Counted from the first letter of the stretch, positions 44,306 through 54,112 are shown. The stretch: 64,000 bases of DNA from Alkalihalobacillus sp. TS-13 (GCF_019720915.1 NZ_JAHKSI010000001.1:1364001-1428000), one strand, 5' to 3'. The notes: generated by a model not told the origin, from the sequence alone. Translations and numbers: made by a program.

Positions 44306-45121
44306 TCACCCTTCTTCTGCATATTTCTTCATCCTGAAACCTGATTGCTCGATGTATTGTTCGATTCGTTTTTCTAACATTGAACTCATGACAGGTTCTT
44401 CAGCCCACAATTTTTCCAAACGAATCTTCGAATGCAGGATATAAGCATCGACCACTTCGAGAATTTGATTCTTCAAAGATAGCCAGCCTCCTTTTGAACG
44501 GTTCAATTGTTTCATGATTTTCGCGACTAATGGAGTATATGTGTTGTTCTGTATGCTCTTTCTTTCCACTAGCATCCGTTTCATGAACGTAAATTCGTCA
44601 GCTATGCCTTTCCATAATGGAAGGTGGAAGTGATCTGCAGTTTTCAACAATAGTGAGGATTCGATCCGATGGATGTTTTCCATTGAATTTTCGATAGATT
44701 GATTCTCGTTTTTATAGTATTGCATTTTATTTTCATTGATTTCTTGAATCGCTTGAGCAAGGGTCCGGATCATCGTTAAATCTTTTATTTCAGATAATAG
44801 ATAATAGTACAGACTACTATAGTAATCCCCTGCTAAAACCGTCAATTGCCGTTTTTTCCTCTCATGATCCTCCGTCAGATCGTGTGAGGAAATCTTCTCG
44901 TGTGTATCCAATGCGACCTGGACAAGCATGGTTGAAACAGCAAAGTATTCCAGTTCTACATCACTCAACTCTTTTTCCTTGAGCATGATATATGTAAGGA
45001 GAAGCTTGTCCTCATCTATGACAGGTTGCTCGATGAAACGCATAAGATAAGGATGTTGTAATTTTTGGTTTATTTGTAGTAGCAGATCCGAAATCTTCCG
45101 ACCTATGTCGTTGTTATTCAT
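44306..45121 (-). CDS. hepS: heptaprenyl diphosphate synthase, component I
   Basis: 271 residues. Non-catalytic partner that sets activity and chain length of HepT. Helical, with no Asp-rich motif, consistent with component I proteins. The conserved segment [16 protein letters not shown] is seen at about residue 95. The start has GGTGGGGGC upstream. First gene of hepS-menG-hepT, 257 bp after mtrB. Confidence 0.88.
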   Translation of the reverse strand: MNNNDIGRKISDLLLQINQKLQHPYLMRFIEQPVIDEDKLLLTYIMLKEKELSDVELEYFAVSTMLVQVALDTHEKISSHDLTEDHERKKRQLTVLAGDYYSSLYYYLLSEIKDLTMIRTLAQAIQEINENKMQYYKNENQSIENSMENIHRIESSLLLKTADHFHLPLWKGIADEFTFMKRMLVERKSIQNNTYTPLVAKIMKQLNRSKGGWLSLKNQILEVVDAYILHSKIRLEKLWAEEPVMSSMLEKRIEQYIEQSGFRMKKYAEEG

Positions 45122-45317
45122 TGATTTTTTGCCCCCACCATTTCATGAATCTATGAAGAACAAAACGGATTCAAGAAATCGTCTTGTATTTACAGTATGT
45201 ATGAAATCAACCAACTTGGTACTGCTTATTATATCATAAAACCCCTCATATCATGCGGTCGTCTTTTAAGATTTGATGGTTAAGGGGCACTGAATTATGT
45301 TTTACCAATGGCTGACT

Positions 45318-45354
45318 GAGTGTCGGTGTTTTGAACAAATGAACACTGACACTC
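45318..45354 (-). terminator. hairpin between mtrB and hepS
   Basis: GAGTGTCGGTGTT (45318-45330) pairs with AACACTGACACTC (45342-45354), a 13-bp stem with one G-T position. No T-tract follows on either strand, so termination is not assured; it may instead be an mRNA processing or stability element. It lies 25 bases past the mtrB stop. Confidence 0.45.
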
Positions 45355-45378
45355 AACGCTATCGTTAACAACCGAAAA

Positions 45379-45603
45379 TCAGTCTTGATCTGTATGCATC
45401 TCGCCATGTCTTGTCTGAATGACAGCTTTCCCTCTTACTTTTACGGCAGAAGTATGCTCAGTGAATTGTGCAATCATCACTTCATCCTTATCGAGCTTTT
45501 CTGAATGGTGGAAACGTGTATCCGAACCTCGCGTTAAACCAATTACGTTAACACCGTTCTCTTTTGCCTTGATCACGAAAAATTCGTTCTCTGATGTGGC
45601 CAT
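45379..45603 (-). CDS. mtrB: MtrB, trp RNA-binding attenuation protein (TRAP)
   Basis: 74 residues, forms an 11-mer that binds tryptophan and GAG/UAG-repeat RNA to attenuate trp expression. [39 protein letters not shown] and the RNA-binding [15 protein letters not shown] (Lys and Arg of the KKR motif) are conserved. It follows folE by 16 bp as in B. subtilis. The trp operon it should control is not near; its GAG-rich target was not seen in this window. Confidence 0.96.
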   Translation of the reverse strand: MATSENEFFVIKAKENGVNVIGLTRGSDTRFHHSEKLDKDEVMIAQFTEHTSAVKVRGKAVIQTRHGEMHTDQD

Positions 45604-45619
45604 AGTACTTCCTCCTCGT

Positions 45620-46177
45620 TTATGACTTGATCAAGCCCATCACTTCAGCACGGGCAGCTTGGTCTTTTTCGAAAATTCCTCGTACTGCGGAAGTAATCGT
45701 TTGCGAACCTGGCTTCTTAACGCCCCGCATTGTCATGCACATATGTTCAGCTTCAATCACAACCATCACTCCATAAGGGTAAAGTGAATTCAATAAAGAA
45801 TCTGCAATCGTAGAGGTAATTCTTTCTTGAAGCTGTGGGCGTCTGGTTACCGCTTCGACAGCTCTCGCCAATTTACTGAGCCCGGTCACTTTTCCGCCCT
45901 TCGGAATATAGGCGACATGCGCTTTACCAAAGAAAGGTACAAGATGGTGTTCACACATCGAGTAAAACGGGATATCCTTCACTAATACCAATTCCTCATG
46001 GTCTTCACCAAAAACCGTTTTGAAATGTTCAGCAGGATCTTGATTCAATCCTTGAAAAACTTCTTCATACATTCTTGCAACCCGTTTAGGTGTATCTAAT
46101 AGCCCCTCACGTTCAGGGTCTTCACCTATCGCTTCAAGTATCATCTTAACAGCTGTTTCTATTTTTTCGTGATCCAT
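45620..46177 (-). CDS. folE: GTP cyclohydrolase I
   Basis: Converts GTP to dihydroneopterin triphosphate, entry to folate. 185 residues. Zinc ligands are seen in [20 protein letters not shown] (Cys, His) and [19 protein letters not shown] (second Cys). In B. subtilis this gene is also called mtrA because it forms an operon with mtrB, and that arrangement is kept here. Its start lies 113 bp from the hbs end. Confidence 0.96.
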   Translation of the reverse strand: MDHEKIETAVKMILEAIGEDPEREGLLDTPKRVARMYEEVFQGLNQDPAEHFKTVFGEDHEELVLVKDIPFYSMCEHHLVPFFGKAHVAYIPKGGKVTGLSKLARAVEAVTRRPQLQERITSTIADSLLNSLYPYGVMVVIEAEHMCMTMRGVKKPGSQTITSAVRGIFEKDQAARAEVMGLIKS

Positions 46178-46240
46178 TTCTAATCTCCTTCATTCAATAC
46201 AGTATCAAACAGATAATAGCATAATAGCCTCTTAATAAGC

Positions 46241-46271
46241 AAAAAAGAAGAGCCGATGGAATCGACTCTCC
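46241..46271 (-). terminator. hbs terminator
   Basis: GAGCCGAT (46250-46257) pairs with ATCGACTC (46261-46268), then TTCTTTTTT on the minus strand. It stands between hbs and folE. Confidence 0.8.
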
Positions 46272-46290
46272 TTTCACGCCCTATGTACGA

Positions 46291-46563
46291 TTACTTTACA
46301 GCGTCTTTAAGGGCTTTACCTGGTTTGAATGCAGGTACCTTGCTAGCAGGGATTTCAATTTCATCTCCTGTTTGCGGGTTACGGCCTTTACGAGCAGCAC
46401 GCTCACGTACTTCGAAGTTACCGAAACCGATGAGTTGAACCTTGTCCCCGCCTTTTAATGATTCTTCAATCGCTCCAAATACAGCATCAACTGTTTTAGA
46501 AACGTCTTTCTTAGAAAGTTGGGTTTGCTCAGATACTGAATTGATAAGATCTGTCTTGTTCAC
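46291..46563 (-). CDS. hbs: HU, histone-like DNA-binding protein
   Basis: 90 residues from the GTG at 46563, placed 8 bases after AGGAGG; the GTG three codons earlier (46572) would overlap that site. The HU signature [21 protein letters not shown] (with the beta-arm proline in RNPQTG) is unchanged, and the C-terminus [12 protein letters not shown] is as in B. subtilis. A clear -10 TATAAT is at 46618-46623 on the minus strand. Essential nucleoid protein; monocistronic. Confidence 0.97.
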   Translation of the reverse strand: MNKTDLINSVSEQTQLSKKDVSKTVDAVFGAIEESLKGGDKVQLIGFGNFEVRERAARKGRNPQTGDEIEIPASKVPAFKPGKALKDAVK

Positions 46564-46617
46564 ACGACTCACCTCCTCTCAAATGGTTATTGATTTTTCG
46601 TTAATCGATTTTTAGTC

Positions 46618-46623
46618 ATTATA
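46618..46623 (-). promoter_or_regulatory. -10 element of the hbs promoter
   Basis: On the minus strand TTGGTTATAATGAC gives a perfect TATAAT about 55 bases before the hbs start. The -35 is poor (TGTTAG 17 bases upstream). A further upstream promoter, as B. subtilis hbs has, was not resolved. Confidence 0.5.
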
Positions 46624-46919
46624 ACCAATTATTCAAAGAACTAACAGCGTGAATACGTTGACATGCCTTATATTAAACGAAAATGTTTAGGAATTCAATA
46701 TTTTTTCTAGATATTTGTATAAATGTCTGTAAATTTTAAACATTTTTACATGTCGATGTGGTCATATTCGTAAAAAGACAATGGAAAAGGGCTGACAACG
46801 CTCCATATCAACGTGTTATAAAATGATAACATTCATCTGGTTGTTGTACAAAGATTTTCTATGAAAGCGGATCCTTTTCTGTCGATACCACCTCTTTCAC
46901 AGATAGTAGGTCAGTTTTT

Positions 46920-47372
46920 ATTGTTGATTTCTAGGAAATTCACTCCCTATCCGCGGGATAAAGAAAAGCGGAAGCGACCCGCTAAGGCACGTAGGTCACT
47001 GGAAAACTGACGAGGGGGCTCGAACCAAACAAAGACTTGGTTCTGCGCGGGCCGACTCATAAGGATGTCAATCAATGTGTCGACCGCCGCAGGAAGTGTG
47101 ACTGGTCGCTGAGCTAGACATCACTTCCTTGCATTTGCCTACTTCCGCAAGCCTCCTCACTTGCACAGGATGTCAACACAAAAATGAAATCATTTTCGTG
47201 TCTGCGATGAGAATTCTTAGAAGCGTTCCTTATGCTGACTTCGACGTTCACCACAGGACGTGGTGGTATTTGGTCGAAGTTCATTATTATAGTCGAAGAT
47301 CCTTTTAGTGCGGGATCTCGACTGGTTCGCTTTTCCCGCAGGTGTTGCGCAAATTTCAAAATATCCAATATT
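46920..47372 (-). repeat. family R repeat, copy R10 (-)
   Basis: About 450 bp in the spoIVA-hbs gap. Left end ATTGTTGATTTCTAGGAAAT; right end GTTGCGCAAATTTCAAAATA then TCCAATATT. It holds the same modules in the same order as R8, without the 23-bp duplication, and with the GAAGTGAT hairpin reduced (only AAGTGTGACTGGTCG...ATCACTTC). The upstream part of the gap (46564-46919) holds the hbs promoter and AT-rich DNA. Confidence 0.85.
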
Positions 47373-47404
47373 GATGTAATGTATTTTTCATAATCCAGAG
47401 CAAA

Positions 47405-47436
47405 TAAAAAAGACTCCTCTTATTGGAGTCTTTTTT
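47405..47436 (-). terminator. spoIVA terminator
   Basis: AAAAAAGACTCC (47406-47417) and GGAGTCTTTTTT (47425-47436), a perfect 12-bp stem, T-tract on both strands. It begins directly after the spoIVA stop. Confidence 0.93.
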
Positions 47437-47437
47437 A

Positions 47438-48916
47438 TTATAAGATGATCGCAATCAGACCGCCTGAACCTTCGTTAATGATTCTCTCTAAGGTTTCTTT
47501 CAATTTGTATCTGGCGTTTTCTGGCATCAACGAGATTTTTGCCTGAATACCTTCTCTTACAATCGAATTAAGTGATCGGCCGAATATATCTGAGTTCCAG
47601 ATTGATAAAGGATCATCTTCAAAATCTTGCATCAAGTACCGAACCAGTTCTTCACTTTGTTTTTCTGTTCCGATGATCGGTGCGAATTCTGATTCTACAT
47701 CGACTTTGATCATATGAATCGATGGTGCGACAGCTTTCAATCGAACACCGAACCTGGAGCCCTGGCGGATGATTTCCGGTTCATCTAAACTCATATCAGA
47801 CAATGCCGGTGCTGCAATGCCATACCCTGTCTGTTTCACCATACGTAGGGCATCTGAGATTTGATCGTATTCAGACTTTGCATGGGCGAATTCCTGCATC
47901 AGTTGGAGGAGGTGATCCTTACCTCTGATTTCGACCCCTACCACGTCTTTCAAGATTTGATCGTACAAGTCATCTGGAGCATATAGATCGATTTCTGCAA
48001 TCCCTTGCCCCATCTCGATACCTGCGAGTCGTGCTTCATCAATGAATTCAAAATCAGTAAAATTACCGACAACTCGATCGACATCACGTAATCGTTTGAT
48101 ATCTTTCACTGTTTCGCGAACAGACTCTTCATAGCTGTGTCTTAACCAGTGCTCATTGTTCAACACCATGACCCAGCTAGGAAGGTTGACATTGACCTCG
48201 AGTACCGGGAATTCATAAAGGACTTCTCTTAATACATTGTTTATATCATGTTCGGTCATACTCTCGACACTTAATGAAAGTACTGGAATATCATGTTCTT
48301 CAGCTAACTGCCTTCTCAACTTTTCCGTTTCCGGGTGATGTGGATGAACCGAATTGATAACCATGATGAATGGCTTTCCGACTTCTTTCAGCTCTTCGAC
48401 GATTCTATGCTCGGATTCAACATAATCATAGCGTGGAATCTCACCGATGGATCCGTCGGTCGTCACGACCACACCTAGTGTCGAGTGTTCCTGGATGACT
48501 TTCCTCGTCCCGATCTCTGCTGCTTCATGAAACGGGATCGGTTCCTCATACCATGGTGTATGGATCATTCTAGGGCCATTTTCGTCCTCGTAACCTTTTG
48601 CGCTAGGAACTGCATAACCAACGCTATCAACTAATCGTATGTTCACTTCCAGACCTTCATCCACTTCAATTTTCACTGCATTGTTCGGGACGAATTTCGG
48701 CTCTGTCGTCATGATCGTTTTACCTGCTGCACTTTGAGGCAGTTCATCCTGTGCACGTGCTTTATCTGTTTCGCTCTCAATGTTCGGCAGGACGACGAGT
48801 TCCATGAACTTTTTGATGAAAGTCGATTTACCGGTTCGAACAGCCCCCACTACACCCAAATAAATATCGCCGCCAGTCCGTTCTGCGATATCTTTGAAGA
48901 TATCTACTTTTTCCAT
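47438..48916 (-). CDS. spoIVA: SpoIVA, spore coat morphogenetic ATPase
   Basis: 492 residues, the B. subtilis length. It polymerises on the outer forespore membrane as the coat base layer. The TRAFAC-class NTPase domain has Walker A GVVGAVRTGKSTFIKKF, a SVGY switch-like segment and TTDGSIGEIPRYDYVESEHR; the C-terminal NEGSGGLIAIIL is the tail that localises it. An imperfect sigma-E-like pattern and a palindrome (48957-48973) lie upstream. Start ATG 48916 with GGGGAGGGG before it. Confidence 0.97.
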   Translation of the reverse strand: MEKVDIFKDIAERTGGDIYLGVVGAVRTGKSTFIKKFMELVVLPNIESETDKARAQDELPQSAAGKTIMTTEPKFVPNNAVKIEVDEGLEVNIRLVDSVGYAVPSAKGYEDENGPRMIHTPWYEEPIPFHEAAEIGTRKVIQEHSTLGVVVTTDGSIGEIPRYDYVESEHRIVEELKEVGKPFIMVINSVHPHHPETEKLRRQLAEEHDIPVLSLSVESMTEHDINNVLREVLYEFPVLEVNVNLPSWVMVLNNEHWLRHSYEESVRETVKDIKRLRDVDRVVGNFTDFEFIDEARLAGIEMGQGIAEIDLYAPDDLYDQILKDVVGVEIRGKDHLLQLMQEFAHAKSEYDQISDALRMVKQTGYGIAAPALSDMSLDEPEIIRQGSRFGVRLKAVAPSIHMIKVDVESEFAPIIGTEKQSEELVRYLMQDFEDDPLSIWNSDIFGRSLNSIVREGIQAKISLMPENARYKLKETLERIINEGSGGLIAIIL

Positions 48917-48956
48917 TAGTTCCCCTCCCCATTCCAGAGTAGTGTTTGGGTAGTTA

Positions 48957-48973
48957 TAGACAATATATGTCTA
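48957..48973. promoter_or_regulatory. palindrome upstream of spoIVA
   Basis: TAGACA-ATATA-TGTCTA, a perfect 6-bp inverted repeat about 40 bases before the spoIVA start and inside its promoter region. A protein-binding site is possible; no regulator is assigned. Confidence 0.35.
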
Positions 48974-49042
48974 TGGATGTTGTCCAATGAATATGACTGA
49001 TTCTGCATTATTTTCAAAAATATCATTGCAAAAGATCAAAAT

Positions 49043-49156
49043 TTATCTCTTACAAAGTCCTATAGGAAGAACATGCAGGAACTCATATTCGCCATCAGCT
49101 GCTCTCACCGTTCTCGATGATACTTCCTGTTGAACCATTTGATATTTTTGACGCAC
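49043..49156 (-). CDS. possible 37-residue protein upstream of spoIVA
   Basis: GTG at 49156 with GGGAGGG 8 bases upstream opens a frame of 37 codons, MRQKYQMVQQEVSSRTVRAA in its first part and LHVLPIGLCKR at the end. Composition is protein-like (few hydrophobic, several charged residues). The ribosome site is made from the 3' arm of the yphF terminator, which makes a chance fit possible. I do not recognise the sequence. A stop-free run of this length is not statistically strong. Confidence 0.3.
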   Translation of the reverse strand: MRQKYQMVQQEVSSRTVRAADGEYEFLHVLPIGLCKR

Positions 49157-49160
49157 AAAA

Positions 49161-49200
49161 AAATCCCTCCCTTTCTACACTTTATTGGTAGAGAGGAGGG
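49161..49200 (-). terminator. yphF terminator
   Basis: TCCCTCCCTTTCTAC pairs with GTAGAGAGGAGGGA across 49164-49201, with seven T after it on the minus strand. It overlaps the last bases before the yphF stop. Confidence 0.88.
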
Positions 49201-49207
49201 AACATAC

Positions 49208-49921
49208 CTATTTTAGTAAAAAAACAGGTTCACCATCTTCAACAGTATAAGGAACAGAAAAGGCAGGGACGAATGGAGAATCTTCAACAAGGATATCTCT
49301 GATGTCATCACCCTTCTTATAGTTATGCTCCTTCTTTTCAAGAGCCTGATAGAGATCCATCGAATAATCAATATAGACATTATTCTTATTATCGACAATC
49401 AATGGAAGGTGATTTCCTGTAAATGGACTTTTGACTGTCGGTTGTTCTTTATAACCTAATTCTTTATGTTTCAAAGTATATCTTTCGTTTGCGAGAACTT
49501 TATCATATGGTGGATATTTATGCTTTTGGATATACAGTCTCAACTTCGTTTTATAATCCTTCACTTGTTCCACTGTTTCAAGGTCTACAAGTTTGACCTT
49601 CGGATCCTTTTCAACATCGAAAAGGACATATTGATAGACTCCTCCATTTTCATAAGAATTGCCTGGAGGCTCTTGCATGTAACGAGGAACTAGTTTCCCA
49701 AAATCAATAGGATATTTAACATATATAGGCGTACCTTGATCACGGTTTGCGATGGGTAGGACGCCATTATCTTTTCGGTATTCGATGACCGCATTTTGAA
49801 CATTATTCAATTGATCTTCATAAGGAACTCGATTTTGTCCAAGCCTCTCTTCAGGATAAAGACATCCGGTAAGGAGAGTGAACACCAGAATAACTGACAT
49901 CAATCGGATTAAAAGTTTCAT
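49208..49921 (-). CDS. yphF: YphF, lipoprotein of unknown function
   Basis: 237 residues. A lipoprotein signal peptide with lipobox LLTGC (Cys at about residue 20) is followed by LYPEERLGQNRVPYEDQLNNV. The rest is a soluble exported domain with no recognised catalytic site. The gene keeps its B. subtilis place between yphE and spoIVA, which fits a sporulation link (inference). It begins 46 bp after yphE and has its own terminator. Confidence 0.85.
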   Translation of the reverse strand: MKLLIRLMSVILVFTLLTGCLYPEERLGQNRVPYEDQLNNVQNAVIEYRKDNGVLPIANRDQGTPIYVKYPIDFGKLVPRYMQEPPGNSYENGGVYQYVLFDVEKDPKVKLVDLETVEQVKDYKTKLRLYIQKHKYPPYDKVLANERYTLKHKELGYKEQPTVKSPFTGNHLPLIVDNKNNVYIDYSMDLYQALEKKEHNYKKGDDIRDILVEDSPFVPAFSVPYTVEDGEPVFLLK

Positions 49922-49967
49922 TGTATCACCTATTTCACTGTGCTGTGGTATGTAAGCTAGTCCAAGA

Positions 49968-50186
49968 TCAGTTTATGATCATACCGGGTACTGGACCGCT
50001 GAAGACGACCAGCAGGATCAGAATGCCAGCAGTGACCATGCAAACATACGCGAATAACGTGACGATGAATTTGAAGATTCCACTTAGTTTCGTACGACTC
50101 CATGTTATCGAAATGACGGCGAAAAACATCAAACCAATCGCGCCGAGTGCAATCCACATTTTCAATAAACCATCAGACATTTCCAT
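49968..50186 (-). CDS. yphE: YphE, DUF2768 small membrane protein
   Basis: 72 residues with two hydrophobic helices (about 6-27 and 38-63), joined by the basic loop WSRTKLSG. The short exported or cytoplasmic ends carry few charges. It matches DUF2768/YphE in length and place (before yphF and spoIVA). Function unknown. A ribosome site GGAGGTATGG precedes the start. The upstream gap (50187-50794) holds an S and an R repeat. Confidence 0.82.
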   Translation of the reverse strand: MEMSDGLLKMWIALGAIGLMFFAVISITWSRTKLSGIFKFIVTLFAYVCMVTAGILILLVVFSGPVPGMIIN

Positions 50187-50311
50187 ACCTCCTTGATACC
50201 GGTATAATTATAGCACAATCTCATCCTTGTCCAAATGTAAATCTGATGAACATACGAAGGATTGTCCAAAATATGGGGGTAACTTCGTAAAGCTAGAGTG
50301 AAAAGTTATAT

Positions 50312-50441
50312 ATACATATTTCTTCTTATATTGAACATTCTTTTTGTTTTATGGACATTTCCCAGCTTTTATTGAACATTTCCCTTGATATATGTACATA
50401 TTTACGTTTTTATCAACATTTGACGTTTATCGACATTTTCT
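50312..50441 (-). repeat. family S repeat, copy S2
   Basis: The reverse complement aligns over about 120 bases with 11124-11250, at roughly 75-80 percent identity by eye. Units include AAATGTTGATAAAAACG, GGAAATGTTCAATAAAAGC, AAATGTCCATAAAACAAAAA. It lies next to the left end of copy R11, the same relative placement as S1 next to R2. Confidence 0.65.
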
Positions 50442-50475
50442 GCTATTAATGCGAAGAGATATCCGCTCACACTTC

Positions 50476-50638
50476 AATAGCGATATTTAAGCGGAATTCG
50501 CGACACCCCTGCGGGAAAAGCGAGCCAGGCGAGATTTTGTGGTGAACGTCGAAGCCAGCATAAGGAAAGCCTCTAAGTGTTGAGATCCATGTGCAAATGA
50601 GCTAGGAAGGGAGTGAATTTCCTAGAAATCAGTATTTA
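50476..50638 (+). repeat. family R repeat, copy R11 (+), short
   Basis: Left TTTAAGCGGAATTCGCGACA then CCCCTGCGGG; right AGGGAGTGAATTTCCTAGAA then ATCAGTATTT. The inside has AAAGCGAGCCAGGCGAGA, GGTGAACGTCGAAGCCAGCA and TGTTGAGATCCATGTGCAAA, then jumps to the right end, with no AACCAA or GAAGTGAT modules. Confidence 0.8.
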
Positions 50639-50657
50639 ATAAAAGCACAAATTAAAA

Positions 50658-50687
50658 GCTGAAGAAAAGGGCGCCCCTTTCTTCAGC
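50658..50687 (-). terminator. terminator of the spoVIF transcript
   Basis: GCTGAAGAAAAGGGC (50658-50672) pairs with GCCCCTTTCTTCAGC (50673-50687), a 15-bp stem with one mismatch and almost no loop; the minus strand continues TTTTAATTTG. It is 108 bases past the spoVIF stop. Confidence 0.75.
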
Positions 50688-50794
50688 AATGACTAAATAA
50701 CTATTTCCCACTGCAGCTCAAACTGTCCATTCCATGCTAGTTTATGCAAGATTTATGGATACTGTATCGCTCAATCGCCTAATTTTCTAAACAA

Positions 50795-51049
50795 TTATTT
50801 TTTGTTGAACATTTTCGCGATCGAGGTCATGTCCAGAGGGATATTATTATTTATGATCGCTTTCACAATCTGATCTTCTTTTTCCTTAGAAACTGGGACA
50901 CCAGCCATACGAGAAACTTGTGAAATCAATTGTCTGATCGTTTTCTCATCACGTAAATTAGCACTTTGTACAGAATCTGCTAATTTGAAAATATCATCTT
51001 TTTTTACACCCGTCTTTTTCTCAATGTCATCCATGAAATTTCTGTCCAT
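50795..51049 (-). CDS. spoVIF: SpoVIF, stage VI sporulation protein F
   Basis: 84 residues from ATG 51049 with GAGGAGGACTTCG before it (an open frame to 51073 is ignored). MDRNFMDDIEKKTGVKKDDI and the C-terminal PLDMTSIAKMFNKK match B. subtilis SpoVIF (YjcC), a forespore-made protein needed for coat assembly and spore resistance. In B. subtilis the gene is elsewhere; here it follows gpsA by 73 bp, on the same strand. Confidence 0.85.
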   Translation of the reverse strand: MDRNFMDDIEKKTGVKKDDIFKLADSVQSANLRDEKTIRQLISQVSRMAGVPVSKEKEDQIVKAIINNNIPLDMTSIAKMFNKK

Positions 51050-51122
51050 CGAAGTCCTCCTCACACGTAACATTCATAATATCCTATGCGAGATGAAAGA
51101 CTTCGTGAGTTCTATTCAGGAT

Positions 51123-52172
51123 TTAATTTTCATCGAGTGTATATCGATCTGAAAGCATAGCGCTTAAATCCTCAACTTCATGGGTACGGCTTCGTCTCAT
51201 CAATGAATCCACTGCTTCCTTAGGAGTCTTGGAATCGAACAAGACCTGGTACAGCTCATTTGTAATCGGCAATTCAACGCCTTCCTTTTGTGCAAGCTGA
51301 TAGGCCGCTTTCGTCGTTCTAACACCCTCGACGACCATTCCCATATTTTCAAGAACTTCCTCAAGCGAGTTGCCCTTCCCAAGCAGATTACCTGCCCGCC
51401 AGTTACGACTATGTACACTGGTACATGTAACGACAAGATCCCCGATGCCGGAAAGTCCAGCAAACGTCAATGGCTTAGCACCCATGAACGTTCCCAGTCT
51501 TGCAATTTCCGCTAATCCCCTAGTCAACAAAGCAGCTTTGGCATTATCTCCATATCCAAGACCATCAGAAAGACCCGCCCCCAGTGCAATGATGTTCTTC
51601 AACGAACCACCAAGTTCCACACCCACGATATCTGGATTCGTGTAGACACGGAAATTAGGATTAATGAACAAATCTTGAACTTCTTCTGCAGATTCCTTGT
51701 CCTTTGAAGAGACTGTGACCGTCGTCGGTTGTCTCAAGCTGACCTCTTCAGCGTGACTCGGTCCAGAAAGGACAACAACCGATTTTCTGAGCGTTTCTGG
51801 AATTTCGTCTTCGATCACCTCAGACACTCTGAATAATGTATCAGGTTCAATTCCTTTACTAGCATGAACAAGTGTAACTGGTTTCGTGAAGATCCCCTTC
51901 AATTGACCGAGAACTTCCCGGATTACACTAGTCGGTGTAACAAGCAGTACTGTGTCGGTATCTTTTACAGCATCCTTTAGATCGTTTGTCGCTACTAAAT
52001 TTTCAGGGAGCTTGATGTCCGGCAGGTATTTGCTGTTCGTATGCTTCTCATTGATTTCTTCAACTTGTTCAGATCTACGAGCCCAAATCCGAACATCATG
52101 ATCATTATCAGCAAGTACCAACGCAAGGGCTGTCCCCCAGCTCCCCGCTCCAATAACAGCAACTTTCTTCAT
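51123..52172 (-). CDS. gpsA: glycerol-3-phosphate dehydrogenase [NAD(P)+]
   Basis: Makes sn-glycerol-3-phosphate for lipids. 349 residues from ATG 52172; the preceding in-frame TTG is passed over. [14 protein letters not shown] is the dinucleotide site, [12 protein letters not shown], and [20 protein letters not shown] and GDLVVTCTS hold the catalytic Lys/Asp region. Its start overlaps the plsY stop by one base (TGATG). Downstream step to plsY substrate production, so the pair acts in one pathway. Confidence 0.96.
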   Translation of the reverse strand: MKKVAVIGAGSWGTALALVLADNDHDVRIWARRSEQVEEINEKHTNSKYLPDIKLPENLVATNDLKDAVKDTDTVLLVTPTSVIREVLGQLKGIFTKPVTLVHASKGIEPDTLFRVSEVIEDEIPETLRKSVVVLSGPSHAEEVSLRQPTTVTVSSKDKESAEEVQDLFINPNFRVYTNPDIVGVELGGSLKNIIALGAGLSDGLGYGDNAKAALLTRGLAEIARLGTFMGAKPLTFAGLSGIGDLVVTCTSVHSRNWRAGNLLGKGNSLEEVLENMGMVVEGVRTTKAAYQLAQKEGVELPITNELYQVLFDSKTPKEAVDSLMRRSRTHEVEDLSAMLSDRYTLDEN

Positions 52173-52786
52173 CAACTGGTCACTTCCTTCTTTTGTCCAA
52201 GTTTACTTTCTGTTCCTTTTACGAGACGTTGGATGTTTTGTCTATGACGCCATAACGACAATAATCCGATTATGGTCGCCAATATTATATAGTTCGTATC
52301 ATAGTCCCCGAATATCAAGGTAAGGACAGGTGTTAAAAACATGAAAATAAGTGAACCTAATGAAACATATCTTGAGATGGCAATCGTTAGAATAGCAACA
52401 ATTCCAGAAATTAATGCTGGTATGAATACGAGTATCGCAAACACACCGATTGTCGTCGCGACACCTTTACCGCCCCTGAAACCATAGTAGACCGGCCAGT
52501 TATGCCCAATGATGGCAAATAAACCAGCAATAAAGGCAATCCATCCTTCGACACCGACAAGATAACTTAATAAAACTGCGACGATCCCTTTGGAAGCATC
52601 CAGAAGAAGAACAGTAATAGCAGGACCCCAACCTAATAATCGCAATGTATTGGTAGCACCAGCATTCCCGCTCCCTTGGGTACGAATGTCGATTTTCTTG
52701 ATTTTCTTTGCAATCTGATAGCTGAAACTGATCGAGCCTATCAAATATCCAATAATACTGACTACGATAATGTTGACGAATTCCAT
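52172..52786 (-). CDS. plsY: acyl-phosphate:glycerol-3-phosphate acyltransferase
   Basis: First acyl transfer in phospholipid synthesis. 204 residues, five or so membrane helices. The three conserved motifs are visible: [53 protein letters not shown] (written here as two parts, [10 protein letters not shown] and RGGKGVATT), and SLGSLIF with [12 protein letters not shown]. It starts 9 bases after der and overlaps gpsA. Confidence 0.95.
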   Translation of the reverse strand: MEFVNIIVVSIIGYLIGSISFSYQIAKKIKKIDIRTQGSGNAGATNTLRLLGWGPAITVLLLDASKGIVAVLLSYLVGVEGWIAFIAGLFAIIGHNWPVYYGFRGGKGVATTIGVFAILVFIPALISGIVAILTIAISRYVSLGSLIFMFLTPVLTLIFGDYDTNYIILATIIGLLSLWRHRQNIQRLVKGTESKLGQKKEVTS

Positions 52787-52795
52787 GAGTTCCCC

Positions 52796-54112
52796 CTATT
52801 CATTTTTTCTACGAGCAATGATACGAATTGGAGTTCCTTTGAATCCAAATGCTTCACGGATACGATTTTCAATGAATCGTTTATAGGAAAAATGAAGCAG
52901 TTCCGGATCGTTGACAAACAAAACGAAGGTAGGCGGTTTTATCGCAACCTGTGTCACATAATTGATTTTAAGACGTCTTCCTTTGTCTGTAGGAGTCGGA
53001 TTCATCATGACCGCATCCATCACAACATCGTTGAGGACGTTGGTCTTTACTCGCATTGCATGGTTTTCTGCAACGGTATTGATCATAGGCATGAGCGTAT
53101 GAAGACGTTGTTTCGTCTGTGCAGAAACGAATACAATTGGTGCATAATCTAAGAATAAGAAGTGATCCCTGATTTTTTGTTCGAATTCACGCAGTGTCTT
53201 ATCATCTTTTTCAATGGCATCCCATTTATTGACGACGATCAGGACTGCACGTCCAGCTTCATGGGCGTACCCAGCAATTTTCTTATCTTGTTCAATGATT
53301 CCTTCTTCTGCATTCAAAACGACGAGCACGACATCTGAACGGTCGATCGCTTTTAAAGCCCTTAATACACTATACTTTTCGGTGGACTCATATACTTTTC
53401 CTTTTTTTCGCATTCCTGCAGTATCGATGATCACGTATTCTTGACCATCACGTGTGAACTTTGCATCGATAGCGTCCCTTGTCGTTCCTGCAATATCACT
53501 GACAATTGCACGTTCTTTCCCAACAATTGCATTGACTAAAGATGATTTCCCCACATTCGGACGACCGATCAATGAAAATTTGATAGTAGATTCATCATAA
53601 TCATCTATTTCATCTTTCGGAAAATGTTTGATGACTTCATCAAGCATATCCCCTAAACCAAGACCATGAGCACCAGAGATCGGTACTGGTTCACCGAAAC
53701 CAAGTGAGTAGAATTCATACACTTCACTCATACGTTCTGGGTTATCGATTTTGTTTACCGCTAGGACGACAGGTTTTTTTGAGCGGAATAATATTTGTGC
53801 CACTTCTTCGTCAGCAGCGGTTATCCCTTCACGACCATTAACCATGAAAATGATGACATCAGCTTCATCAATTGCTATTTCTGCTTGCTGCCTCATTTGT
53901 TTCAATAACGGTTCATCACCAAGATCGATTCCCCCGGTATCGATGAGGTTGAATTCTATATTCAACCATTCCGCATAGCTGTAAATACGATCTCGTGTCA
54001 CTCCAGGTTTATCTTCAACGATAGCTAAACGGTCTCCAATAATACGGTTGAATATCGTAGACTTTCCTACATTAGGTCTTCCTACAACAGCTACGACCGG
54101 TTTTTTTCGCAT
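52796..54112 (-). CDS. der: Der (EngA), double-GTPase ribosome assembly factor
   Basis: 438 residues. Two G domains: [14 protein letters not shown] with DTGG and NKID, and [16 protein letters not shown] with DTAGM and NKWD. A C-terminal KH-like domain follows ([20 protein letters not shown]). It matures the 50S subunit and is essential. The der-plsY-gpsA group is close-packed and probably one transcript. Confidence 0.97.
   Translation of the reverse strand: MRKKPVVAVVGRPNVGKSTIFNRIIGDRLAIVEDKPGVTRDRIYSYAEWLNIEFNLIDTGGIDLGDEPLLKQMRQQAEIAIDEADVIIFMVNGREGITAADEEVAQILFRSKKPVVLAVNKIDNPERMSEVYEFYSLGFGEPVPISGAHGLGLGDMLDEVIKHFPKDEIDDYDESTIKFSLIGRPNVGKSSLVNAIVGKERAIVSDIAGTTRDAIDAKFTRDGQEYVIIDTAGMRKKGKVYESTEKYSVLRALKAIDRSDVVLVVLNAEEGIIEQDKKIAGYAHEAGRAVLIVVNKWDAIEKDDKTLREFEQKIRDHFLFLDYAPIVFVSAQTKQRLHTLMPMINTVAENHAMRVKTNVLNDVVMDAVMMNPTPTDKGRRLKINYVTQVAIKPPTFVLFVNDPELLHFSYKRFIENRIREAFGFKGTPIRIIARRKNE

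Noticed and set aside
47114-47368. 84-codon minus-strand ORF
   Set aside because: Inside repeat R10.
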